DNA of 7,138 bases from UBA4615 sp044371545 (GTDB lineage Bacteria > Pseudomonadota > Gammaproteobacteria > Burkholderiales > Burkholderiaceae_E). Of this stretch, positions 1-6,198 are shown piece after piece. The position numbers were made by a program, and so were the translations under genes. Location of the stretch: positions 1 to 7,138 of the forward strand of contig JBILTM010000237.1 of the NCBI GenBank assembly GCA_044371545.1, given 5' to 3'. Below the pieces are notes generated by a model. That model was not told where the DNA came from. It did no database searches and saw nothing but the letters and a program-made list of their open reading frames with translations. How positions within the stretch are numbered: the first letter of the stretch is position 1; the number at the start of each line of letters is the position of its first letter.

Positions 1-53
1 CCGGCGAGGTCGCCTCCAACCTGCGGCGGGTTGCGGCACGGAGGGCGCGGTGA
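1..53 (+). CDS. C-terminal tail of an upstream CDS (partial, unidentified)
   Basis: Reading from base 3, the frame is open from the window edge to TGA at 51-53 and encodes GEVASNLRRVAARRAR. Its stop overlaps the GTG start of the next gene in a GTGA arrangement, as at the other junctions of this operon, so it is probably the preceding operon member. The 16 visible residues are Arg/Ala-rich and carry no diagnostic motif. From memory, ligase / diiron oxidase / SDR clusters of this kind often follow a 'thermostable haemolysin' family (GNAT-like) protein, but nothing here proves that identity. Confidence 0.5.
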   Translation, partial: GEVASNLRRVAARRAR

Positions 54-1507
54 GCACGCCGCTCGACTGGCTGCGCCGGGGCGACCCGACGCGCGACACG
101 CTGATCGCACACGACGGCGCGCGTTCGGCCGCCCGCGCGGCCGACGCGATCGAGCAGGCCGCCGCGGCGCTGCGCGAGGCCAGGATCCGCGTGCTCGCGA
201 CCCGCGTCGACAACGGCCCGGACTGGGCGATCGCCGACCTCGCCGCCTGGTCGGCGGGCGTCGTCCACGTTCCGCTGCCGGCGTTCTTCACCCCGGATCA
301 ATGCGCGCACGTGCTCGACGCCGCCGGGGTCGACGCGGTGGCATCCGAAGCCGACGGCGCGCCGTGGCCGGGCACCGGGCTGCGGCTGCAGCGCCGCACC
401 GCGTCGCCGGTGCCGATGCCGCCCGGCACGGTCAAGGTGAGCTTCACGTCCGGCAGCACCGGACGGCCCCGCGGCGCCTGCCTGTCGGCAGACGCGCTCG
501 CCCGGGTCGCCGAGGGCGTCGCGGCGGCGCTCGCGCCGATCGGCGTCGCGCGGCACCTCGCCGCGCTGCCGCTGCCGGTGCTGCTGGAAAACGTCGCGGG
601 CCTGTACGCGCCGCTCGCCGCGGGTGCGGCGGTCGTGCTGCCGCCGCTTGCCGAGGTCGGCCTGCACGGCTCCTCGCGCTTCGACCCGATGCGGCTGCAG
701 GCCGCGGTCGAGCGCTGGCGCGCCGACAGCGCGATCGTGCTGCCGCAGATGCTGCGGGCCTGGGCCGCGGCCCGCGCGGCCTCGGGGCCCCGGTCGGCTC
801 CCGCACCGCGGTTCGTCGCCGTGGGCGGCGCGGCGGTGGGCGCGGCGACCCTCGCCGCGGCGCGCGCCACCGGCCTGCCGGCGTTCGAAGGCTACGGCCT
901 GACCGAGTGCGGTTCGGTGCAGACGCTCAACCTGCCGGGCGCAGACCGTCCGGGCAGCGCGGGCCGGCCGCTGCCGCACGCGCGCATCACCGTCGCCGCG
1001 GACGGCGAAGTACGCGTGTCCGGCACGCCGATGCTCGGCTACCTCGGCGACGCGCCCGGTGCGATGTCCGCCGAGTGGCCGACCGGCGACCTCGGCCACC
1101 TCGACGCCGACGGCTTCCTGCACCTGTCGGGCCGACGGCGCAACCTGCTGATCACCGCGTTCGGCCGCAACGTCTCGCCCGAGTGGGTCGAGACCGCGCT
1201 GCAGTCGCAGCCCGCGATCGGCAGTGCGGTCGTGCTCGGCGACGGCCGGCCGGTGCTGTCCGCGGTCGTCTGGCCGTCGCGCCCCGGACTGCCGCCCGCG
1301 GCCGTGCAGCACGCGATCGACGCGGCGAACGCCGCGCTGCCGGACTACGCGCGCATCGGCCCGTGGGTCCTCGCCTCGGCGCCGCTCGACGCCGCCTCGG
1401 GCACGGCCACGCCGAACGGGCGGCCGCTGCGCGACGCGATCGAATCCCTCCACCGGGCCGCGCTCGCGGCCGCCTACCGACGGAGCTCCGACGATGTCCT
1501 TCCATGA
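50..1507 (+). CDS. AMP-binding (ANL superfamily) acyl/aryl-CoA synthetase-like ligase
   Basis: This 485-residue protein of the adenylate-forming superfamily is expected to activate a carboxylic acid as acyl-AMP and pass it to CoA or another thiol in the cytoplasm. The ATP-binding P-loop is at residues 133-142 (TSGSTGRPRG). The adenine/acyl motif YGLTE is at 282-286. The ribose-binding Asp is D347 in PTGDLG, and the hinge region is GRRRN at 361-365, followed by the C-terminal lobe (GRNVSPEWVE, 372-381). At the A10 position, where an invariant lysine normally sits near the C-terminus, the sequence is TPNGRPLR (454-461), with R458 instead of Lys. The protein has a single lysine, K129. The N-terminal lobe is short, and 485 residues is slightly below the usual 500-560. 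The start is GTG at 50, supported by GGAGGG at 40-45. The stop overlaps the next gene by 14 nt. The substrate is unknown; a fatty or aryl acid is plausible. Confidence 0.9.
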   Translation: MSTPLDWLRRGDPTRDTLIAHDGARSAARAADAIEQAAAALREARIRVLATRVDNGPDWAIADLAAWSAGVVHVPLPAFFTPDQCAHVLDAAGVDAVASEADGAPWPGTGLRLQRRTASPVPMPPGTVKVSFTSGSTGRPRGACLSADALARVAEGVAAALAPIGVARHLAALPLPVLLENVAGLYAPLAAGAAVVLPPLAEVGLHGSSRFDPMRLQAAVERWRADSAIVLPQMLRAWAAARAASGPRSAPAPRFVAVGGAAVGAATLAAARATGLPAFEGYGLTECGSVQTLNLPGADRPGSAGRPLPHARITVAADGEVRVSGTPMLGYLGDAPGAMSAEWPTGDLGHLDADGFLHLSGRRRNLLITAFGRNVSPEWVETALQSQPAIGSAVVLGDGRPVLSAVVWPSRPGLPPAAVQHAIDAANAALPDYARIGPWVLASAPLDAASGTATPNGRPLRDAIESLHRAALAAAYRRSSDDVLP

Positions 1508-2183
1508 CCGGCTGCTGGCCGACACCACCCGCGAGCGGGCGGCGCTGTACGCGGTACCGATCATCGCCGACGCGATGCGCGGCGACGTGTCGGTGCCGAG
1601 CTACCTCGCGTTCCTGACCGAGGCCTGGCACCACGTGAGCCACACCGTCCCGCTGATGCAGGCCTGCCGCGACGCGCTGCCTGCGCGGCTCGCGTGGATG
1701 CGCGACGCGTTCGACGAGTACGTCGAGGAGGAGCTCGGCCACGACGAGTGGATCCTCGACGACATCCGCGCCGCCGGGGGCGATCCGGCGCGCGTGCGCG
1801 TCGGACGCCCGGCTCCGGCCACCGAGCTGATGGTCGCCTATGCGTACGACGGGATCGCGCGCGGCCACCCGCTGTCGTTCCTCGGGATGGTCCACGTGCT
1901 CGAGGGCACGAGCGTCGCGCTCGCGCTCGCCGCGGCCGACCGGATCCAGTCGGGGCTCGGCCTGCCCGACGGCGCGTTCCGGTACCTGCGCTCGCACGGG
2001 ACCCTCGACGTCGAGCACACCTCGCACTACGCCGAGCTCGTCGACCGGCTCGACGACGAGGCCGACCGCGAGGCGGTCGTCCACGGCGCCCGCATGTTCT
2101 ACCGGCTCTATGCGGACGTCTTCCGCGGCCTGCCGCGACCGGCGCCGGCGTCGGCGGTCGCGACGGAACGGGAGGCGGCATGA
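1494..2183 (+). CDS. haem-oxygenase-like diiron oxidase/oxygenase (iron-containing redox enzyme family)
   Basis: This 229-residue, mostly helical protein resembles the TenA/haem-oxygenase fold, specifically the non-haem diiron 'HDO' group that includes UndA, CADD, SznF and BesC. Candidate metal ligands are E80 and H83 (EELGHDEW), E137 (HVLEGTS) and H168/D172/H175 (SHGTLDVEHTSH). The spacing (54 residues from H83 to E137, then H-x3-D-x2-H) closely matches the ligand pattern I recall for CADD; E43 lies on an early helix. Members use O2 for decarboxylation, desaturation, N-oxygenation or C-C cleavage, so the reaction cannot be assigned here. ATG at 1494 has GGAG at 1482-1485 and lies 14 nt inside the ligase gene. 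The stop overlaps the SDR start (ATGA). It follows an acid-activating ligase, so an acyl or amino-acid derivative is a plausible substrate. The protein contains no lysine. Automated pipelines may call it a 'TenA family transcriptional regulator', which is probably misleading. Confidence 0.85.
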   Translation: MSFHDRLLADTTRERAALYAVPIIADAMRGDVSVPSYLAFLTEAWHHVSHTVPLMQACRDALPARLAWMRDAFDEYVEEELGHDEWILDDIRAAGGDPARVRVGRPAPATELMVAYAYDGIARGHPLSFLGMVHVLEGTSVALALAAADRIQSGLGLPDGAFRYLRSHGTLDVEHTSHYAELVDRLDDEADREAVVHGARMFYRLYADVFRGLPRPAPASAVATEREAA

Positions 2184-3007
2184 GCGCGTCGGTGGTGCTG
2201 ACCGGTGCGACCGGCGGCATCGGCCGGGCGATCGCGCAGGCGCTGGTCGCGCGCGGCGACCGCGTCGTGCTGGTCTCGCGCTCGGCCGACGAGGTCGGCC
2301 GGCTCGCCCGCGAGCTCGAGCGCGGGGTGCCCCCGGGCACGGTCGAGGCGCTCGCGGTCGACGTGACCCGCCCGGAAGGCCGGGCGGCGATCGTGCGCGC
2401 GGCCGCCGCGCGTGGCTGCGACGTGCTGGTCAACAACGCGGCGATCCCCAGCTTCGGCGCGCTCGAGACGCTCGACGAAGCGCACGTCGCGGCGGTGATC
2501 GCGACCGACCTGGTCGCGCCGGTGCTGCTCACCCGCGCGTTGCTGCCGGTGCTGCGGCAGCGGCCGCGCGCGACGGTGCTCAACGTCGGCTCGACGCTCG
2601 GGCGCCTCGGGCTGCCGGGGTTCTCGGTCTATGGTGCGGCGAAGGCCGGGCTGCACGGTTTCTCGGAAGCGCTGCGCCGCGAGCTCGCCGACGGGCCGGT
2701 GCGCGTGCGATACCTCGCGCCCCGCGCGACCCGCACCGGCTTCAACGACGCGCGCGTCGAGGCCTACAACCGTGCGACCGGCACGCGCGTCGATCCGCCG
2801 GAACGCGTCGCGGCCGCGGCGCTCGCGATGATCGACGGCGGCCCGGCCGAGCGCGTGATCGGTCTTCCCGAGTCGCTCGTCGTCCGTCTGAACGGCCTGG
2901 TGCCCGGCTGGCTCGACGGCGCGTTCCGCGCCCACCGCGACGCCTTGCGGGGACCCACCCGCCGGACGGTCGTCGCGCCCACCTCCCCGATGGAGACCCC
3001 CGAATGA
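2180..3007 (+). CDS. SDR family NAD(P)-dependent oxidoreductase
   Basis: This is a classical short-chain dehydrogenase/reductase of 275 residues that interconverts a carbonyl and an alcohol with a nicotinamide cofactor. The Rossmann glycine motif TGATGGIG is at residues 8-15. R34 at the end of the second strand suggests a preference for NADP(H). D61 (VDV) is the adenine-contact residue and NNAA lies at 85-88. The catalytic Ser is S138 and the YxxxK pair is Y151/K155. The fourth catalytic position, usually Asn in a VNL context, reads TDL, so D110 replaces Asn. K155 is the only lysine in the protein. After the core, PRATRT (181-186) takes the place of the common PG segment, and a roughly 45-residue C-terminal tail may cover the substrate site. 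ATG at 2180 overlaps the previous stop and has GGGAGG at 2170-2175. The stop overlaps the next start (ATGA). The substrate is presumably made by the upstream ligase and diiron enzyme. Confidence 0.92.
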   Translation: MSASVVLTGATGGIGRAIAQALVARGDRVVLVSRSADEVGRLARELERGVPPGTVEALAVDVTRPEGRAAIVRAAAARGCDVLVNNAAIPSFGALETLDEAHVAAVIATDLVAPVLLTRALLPVLRQRPRATVLNVGSTLGRLGLPGFSVYGAAKAGLHGFSEALRRELADGPVRVRYLAPRATRTGFNDARVEAYNRATGTRVDPPERVAAAALAMIDGGPAERVIGLPESLVVRLNGLVPGWLDGAFRAHRDALRGPTRRTVVAPTSPMETPE

Positions 3008-3651
3008 AGCGTCCGATCCGACACCTCGCGGGCGTGCTCGCGCTCTGCGCCGCGGGCGCGCTGCAGGCCGCCCCGGTCGACGACGCCGTGGCCGAGCTGC
3101 AGCGCGACTGGGAGACGATCGCCTACGCGACGCCGGTGCCGCAGCGCGCCGAGCGCTACGAGGCGCTCGCGGCCCGTGCGCACGCGGCGAGCCTCGCCTT
3201 CCCGGGACGCGCCGAGCCGCTGATCTGGGAAGGCATCGTCGTCAGCTCCTGGGCCGGCGCGAAGGGCGGCCTGGGCGGCCTGTCGCTCGCGAAGCAGGCG
3301 CGCGGACTGTACGAGTCCGCACTCAAGATCCGCCCGGACGCGCTCGACGGCTCGGCGTTCAACAGCCTCGGCGTGCTGTACTACAAGGTGCCGTCGTGGC
3401 CGGTCGGCTTCGGCGACCGCGACAAGGCGCAGACGCTGCTCAGGCAGGCGCTCGCGGTCAACCCGAACGGCATCGACCCGAACTACTTCTACGGCGAGTT
3501 CCTGGTCGAATCGAACCGCGCCGCGGAAGCGCTGCCGTACCTCGAGCGGGCACTGAAGGCGCCGCCGCGGCCGGGCCGCGAGCTCGCCGACAGCGGACGG
3601 CGAGGCGAGGCGAAGGTGCTGCTCGAGCGGGCGCGCGCGCAGGTGCGCTGA
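3004..3651 (+). CDS. exported tetratricopeptide-repeat protein
   Basis: This 215-residue protein has an N-terminal Sec-type signal peptide: basic MKRPIRH, a hydrophobic stretch at 9-20, and likely cleavage after LQA (residue 22) or the next Ala. The mature part should be periplasmic or envelope-associated. It is made of TPR-like helical pairs at roughly 46-70, 71-112, 117-156 and 157-190, with typical endings such as ALKIRPDA and ALAVNPNG. Two unusual segments, GAKGGLGGLS (85-94) and WPVGFGDRD (132-140), interrupt the repeats and look like conserved functional loops. GIDPNYFYGEFL (156-167) is another striking block. There is no lipobox cysteine at the cleavage site. It resembles uncharacterised TPR proteins and loosely the TRAP-associated TatT type. 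ATG at 3004 overlaps the SDR stop and has GGAG at 2992-2995, eight nt upstream. It is the last gene of the operon. TPR proteins usually mediate protein contacts; no enzymatic role can be assigned. Confidence 0.82.
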   Translation: MKRPIRHLAGVLALCAAGALQAAPVDDAVAELQRDWETIAYATPVPQRAERYEALAARAHAASLAFPGRAEPLIWEGIVVSSWAGAKGGLGGLSLAKQARGLYESALKIRPDALDGSAFNSLGVLYYKVPSWPVGFGDRDKAQTLLRQALAVNPNGIDPNYFYGEFLVESNRAAEALPYLERALKAPPRPGRELADSGRRGEAKVLLERARAQVR

Positions 3652-3655
3652 TCGG

Positions 3656-3689
3656 GCGCGACCCCGGCGGCCGGCTCAGCCGGTCGCGC
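3656..3689. terminator. GC-rich hairpin between convergent genes (putative bidirectional terminator)
   Basis: The outer arms GCGCGACC (3656-3663) and GGTCGCGC (3682-3689) are perfect reverse complements. An alternative compact stem pairs 3667-3675 with 3679-3687, nine pairs including one G-T, around a TCA loop that is the stop codon of the kinase gene on the - strand. No T-run follows on either strand, so intrinsic termination is uncertain. Its position in the 24-nt gap between convergent genes favours a transcription-ending or insulating role. Confidence 0.45.
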
Positions 3690-5028
3690 GGGAAACCGTG
3701 ACCCGCAGGCCCGAGACGCCCTCGCTCGAGCGACGGTCGTCGAAGGCCACCACCAGCCCGTGCAGCGCCGCCACGCGCGCGACGATCGACACGCCGAGAC
3801 CGCTGCCCGGCTGCACGGCGCCCGCGCTGCGATGGAAGCGTTCGCCGAGATGCGTGCGCACCTCCGCATCGAGCCCGGGCCCCGAGTCCTCGACGACGAT
3901 CCTGTCGGCGCCGAGCGTCACCCGCACGCGTCCGCCCTGCGGGCCGTAGCGCACCGCATTGTCGACGAGGTTGCGCAGCATCGATGCGAGCAGCCCCGGG
4001 TCGCCCGCGACCGGCATCGGCTCGACGCCGTCGGCCGGCCACTCGACCTCGACCTTCGCGTCGCGCGCCTCGATCGCGGGCAGGGTGTCGCCGAGCGCCT
4101 GCTCGACGACGGCGCGCCAGTCGACCGAGCGGTCCGGCAACGCCGGCGCCGCGTCCGCGCGGGCCATCGCGAGCATCTGCGACACCAGGTGGCCGAGCCG
4201 GTCGATGCCCGCGGACACGCCCGCAGCCGCACGGTCGCGGTCCTCGGTCGACGTGGAGAGCCGCATCGCGTCCCAGTGCGCACGCACCGTCGCGATCGGC
4301 GTGCGCAGCTCGTGCGCCGCGTCCGCGGTGAAGCGACGCTCCTGGCGGAGCGCCGCGTCCAGCCGCGCGAGCAGCCGATCGATCGCGCCGACCAGCGGGA
4401 CCAGGTCGACCGGCACGCCCTCGCGGCCGACCGGACGCAGGTCCGCCACGTCGCGCCGCTCGACCGCACGCGTCAGCGCCCGCATCGGCGCGAGCGCCCG
4501 GCGCACCGCCAACGCGAGCGCCACGAGCAGCACCGGCAGCGACGCGAGCCATGGCCAGAGCTGCGCGAGCAGCAGCCCCTCGGCGAGCTCCGCGCGCTCG
4601 GCGAGCTCCTGGCCGACCGCGACCTTGCGCGGCCCGCCGAGCGGGTCGTTCAGGTAATAGACGCGCCAGGGCGCACCGTCGACCTGCAGGTCGACGAAGC
4701 CGTCGCCGCCGGCCCGCCACGGCAGCGCCGCGCCCTCGGTGTCCGACATCACGCGCCGCTCGCCGATCCACACCGACACAGACAGCGTGCGCAGCTCGGC
4801 CGCGCCGCCGGGGTCGCGCGGAGGCTGCGGCGAGCGCGCGGCGCGATCGGCCGCCTCCATCGTCGGGGGCAGCAGCGCGAGCACCTGCCGCGCGAGGCGC
4901 ACCAGCTCGGTGTCGTACAGCTCGTCGATCTCGTGCTGCGCGCGCCACCACGCGCCCGCGGCGGCCGCCGCCCACACCAGCGGCGCGACCAGCACGATCA
5001 TCAGCAGCAGCCGGCGCTGCAGGGTCAC
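3676..5028 (-). CDS. sensor histidine kinase (QseC/TctE/PmrB-like)
   Basis: This 450-residue inner-membrane sensor is expected to autophosphorylate and pass phosphate to the adjacent regulator. TM1 is at about 8-28, a periplasmic sensor region of about 125 residues follows (29-153), and TM2 is at about 154-176. The HAMP linker runs to about 228. The dimerisation/phosphoacceptor helix contains AAHELRTP with H239. The ATPase domain shows the N-box NLVDN (353-357), G1 box DSGPG (381-385), F-box ERFHR (396-400) and G2 box GSGLG (408-412), so all catalytic elements are present. The periplasmic region is consistent with the 2CSK_N type of sensor, but the ligand cannot be inferred; polyamine, metal-ion or tricarboxylate sensing are known for relatives. 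The start is GTG at 5028, overlapping the regulator stop by 4 nt (GTGA), with AGGGG nine nt upstream at 5038-5042. The end lies in the convergent hairpin. Confidence 0.93.
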   Translation of the reverse strand: MTLQRRLLLMIVLVAPLVWAAAAAGAWWRAQHEIDELYDTELVRLARQVLALLPPTMEAADRAARSPQPPRDPGGAAELRTLSVSVWIGERRVMSDTEGAALPWRAGGDGFVDLQVDGAPWRVYYLNDPLGGPRKVAVGQELAERAELAEGLLLAQLWPWLASLPVLLVALALAVRRALAPMRALTRAVERRDVADLRPVGREGVPVDLVPLVGAIDRLLARLDAALRQERRFTADAAHELRTPIATVRAHWDAMRLSTSTEDRDRAAAGVSAGIDRLGHLVSQMLAMARADAAPALPDRSVDWRAVVEQALGDTLPAIEARDAKVEVEWPADGVEPMPVAGDPGLLASMLRNLVDNAVRYGPQGGRVRVTLGADRIVVEDSGPGLDAEVRTHLGERFHRSAGAVQPGSGLGVSIVARVAALHGLVVAFDDRRSSEGVSGLRVTVSRATG

Positions 5029-5714
5029 GGCGCGTCGCCCCTGCGCTCGAGCGCCTCGGCCGAGCCGAGCGCGTACCCGACGCCACGCACCGTGCGCACG
5101 ATCGCGGGGTGGATCTTGCGGCGCAGGTGGTGCACGAAGACCTCGAGCGCGTTGCTGTCCGGGTCGCGGTCCCAGTCGTAGAGCTTCTCGAGCAGCGCGG
5201 GCTTGGACAGGATCCTGCTCGGGTTCGCGAGCAGCACCTCCAGCAGCGCGGCCTCGCGCGGGCTGAGGTCGAGCGGCGTGCCGTGCCAGGTCGCCACGCG
5301 CGCGTCGGGCCGGTAGGCGAGGGGACCGTGCCGCCAGGTCGGTTCGGGCCGGCCGCGCGCGCGTCGCCCGACCGCCCGCAGCCGCGCGGCGAGCTCCTCG
5401 ACGGCGATCGGCTTGACGACGTAGTCGTCGGCGCCGGCGTCGAGTCCGCCAATCCGGCTGTCGACCGCGTCGCGCGCCGTGAGGATCAGCACCGGGACCG
5501 TCTCGCCGCGCGCGCGCCAGCGATCGAGCCAGGTTGTGCCGTCGCCGCCGGGCAGGCCGAGGTCGAGCACGATCGCGTCGTAGGGGGCCAGGCCGAGCGC
5601 GGTGTCCGCGCTCGCGCCGCGGTCGACGCGGTCGGCGGCAAAGCCGAGTGCCCGCAGCCCGGCGACCAGTCCCTCGCCGAGCGCGGCGTCGTCCTCGACG
5701 AGCAGCACCCTCAC
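5025..5714 (-). CDS. OmpR/PhoB-family response regulator (QseB/TctD/PmrA-like)
   Basis: This 229-residue cytoplasmic transcription factor is paired with the kinase downstream. The receiver domain (1-118) has the acidic pocket D8/D9, phosphoacceptor D51 in VLDLGLPGGDG, T79 (LTAR) and K101 (VKP). The C-terminal winged-helix DNA-binding domain (about 125-215) shows LSPREAALLEVLL (150-162), the recognition-helix region SNALEVFVHHLRRK (187-200) and the closing wing RTVRGVGYAL. Length and layout are standard. The start is GTG at 5714, with GGAG at 5721-5724 six nt upstream. An ATG is absent near the expected N-terminus, and MRVLLVEDD is the normal family beginning. It lies 25 nt after smpB on the same strand and could be co-transcribed with it. 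The target genes are unknown. The convergent biosynthetic operon is a possible target only by proximity. Confidence 0.95.
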   Translation of the reverse strand: MRVLLVEDDAALGEGLVAGLRALGFAADRVDRGASADTALGLAPYDAIVLDLGLPGGDGTTWLDRWRARGETVPVLILTARDAVDSRIGGLDAGADDYVVKPIAVEELAARLRAVGRRARGRPEPTWRHGPLAYRPDARVATWHGTPLDLSPREAALLEVLLANPSRILSKPALLEKLYDWDRDPDSNALEVFVHHLRRKIHPAIVRTVRGVGYALGSAEALERRGDAP

Positions 5715-5739
5715 GACGCGCTCCGGGGCGGCGAGGCGC

Positions 5740-6198
5740 TCACCCCGCGACGCGCGTTCCGCCCTTGACCAGGCGCTGCTTCTCGCGCTGCCACTCGCGT
5801 TCGCGTTCGGTGGCCCGCTTGTCGTACTGCTTCTTGCCCTTGGCCAGCCCGATCTCGAGCTTGATGCGACCGCCCTTGTAGTGCATGTCGAGCGGCACGA
5901 GCGTGTAGCCGGCGCGCTCCACCTTGCCGATCAGCTTCGCCGTCTCGGCCGCGTGCAGCAGCAGCTTGCGGGTGCGCGTGGGATCGGCCTTCACGTGGGT
6001 CGAGGCCGCGGTGAGCGGCGTCACGTGCGCGCCGAGCAGCCACAGCTCGGCGCCGCGCACGATCACGTACGCTTCCTTCAGATGGGCACGCCCGGCGCGG
6101 ATCGCCTTGACTTCCCAGCCTTCGAGCACCAGACCCGCCTCGAAGCGCTCCTCGATGAAGAAGTCGTGGAAGGCCTTGCGGTTGTCGACGATGCTCAT
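5740..6198 (-). CDS. smpB: SsrA-binding protein SmpB
   Basis: SmpB binds tmRNA and brings it to stalled ribosomes, enabling trans-translation and tagging of the incomplete peptide. The 152-residue protein is full length. It begins with NRKAFHDFF (6-14) and contains the family core GLVLEGWEVKAIRAGR (22-37), KEAYV (41-45), TRTRKLLLH (74-82) and GYTLVPL (97-103). It ends with the basic tail GKKQYDKRATERE (121-133), whose DKR motif and W136 belong to the C-terminal segment that enters the ribosomal decoding path. ATG at 6198 gives the usual N-terminus, but there is no clear Shine-Dalgarno (GGCCCCCA lies just upstream), so initiation may be weak or leader-dependent. It is transcribed divergently from ratA, an arrangement also found in E. 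coli. Confidence 0.98.
   Translation of the reverse strand: MSIVDNRKAFHDFFIEERFEAGLVLEGWEVKAIRAGRAHLKEAYVIVRGAELWLLGAHVTPLTAASTHVKADPTRTRKLLLHAAETAKLIGKVERAGYTLVPLDMHYKGGRIKLEIGLAKGKKQYDKRATEREREWQREKQRLVKGGTRVAG

Noticed and set aside
1..53. Naming the upstream partial gene as thermostable haemolysin
   Set aside because: The idea comes only from remembered gene neighbourhoods; 16 residues without a motif cannot support it.
31..1617. Longer + strand frame starting just before the ligase
   Set aside because: It is a different frame from the ligase, with an Arg-rich product and no motifs; the ligase frame has the P-loop, YGLTE and TGD motifs.
1152..2084. Long open frame of 310 codons on the - strand
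   Set aside because: It lies antisense to the ligase and diiron oxidase genes, whose motifs are clear. Very high GC suppresses stop codons, and the translation is Arg/Ala-rich without any family signature.
1494..2183. Thiaminase/TenA-type regulator assignment
   Set aside because: The protein has the iron-ligand pattern of the haem-oxygenase-like diiron group and lacks an evident TenA catalytic cysteine arrangement; its only Cys is C58.
1494..2183. Direct assignment as UndA (1-alkene-forming decarboxylase)
   Set aside because: Ligand residues are shared across the superfamily, and nothing seen in the sequence fixes the substrate pocket, so the specific reaction would be a guess.
3631..3640. 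GC dinucleotide run (gcgcgcgcgc) near the end of the TPR gene
   Set aside because: It encodes ordinary Arg/Ala codons in a GC-rich gene; five repeats are too short to claim a phase-variable tract.
3458..5452. 664-codon open frame on the - strand
   Set aside because: It is out of frame with the histidine kinase and response regulator, which carry all expected motifs. Low-complexity Ala/Arg translation marks it as a shadow of GC bias.
5724..5747. Weak CGGGG/CCCCG stem between smpB and the response regulator as a terminator
   Set aside because: Only five pairs with a long loop and no T-run; expected by chance at this GC content.
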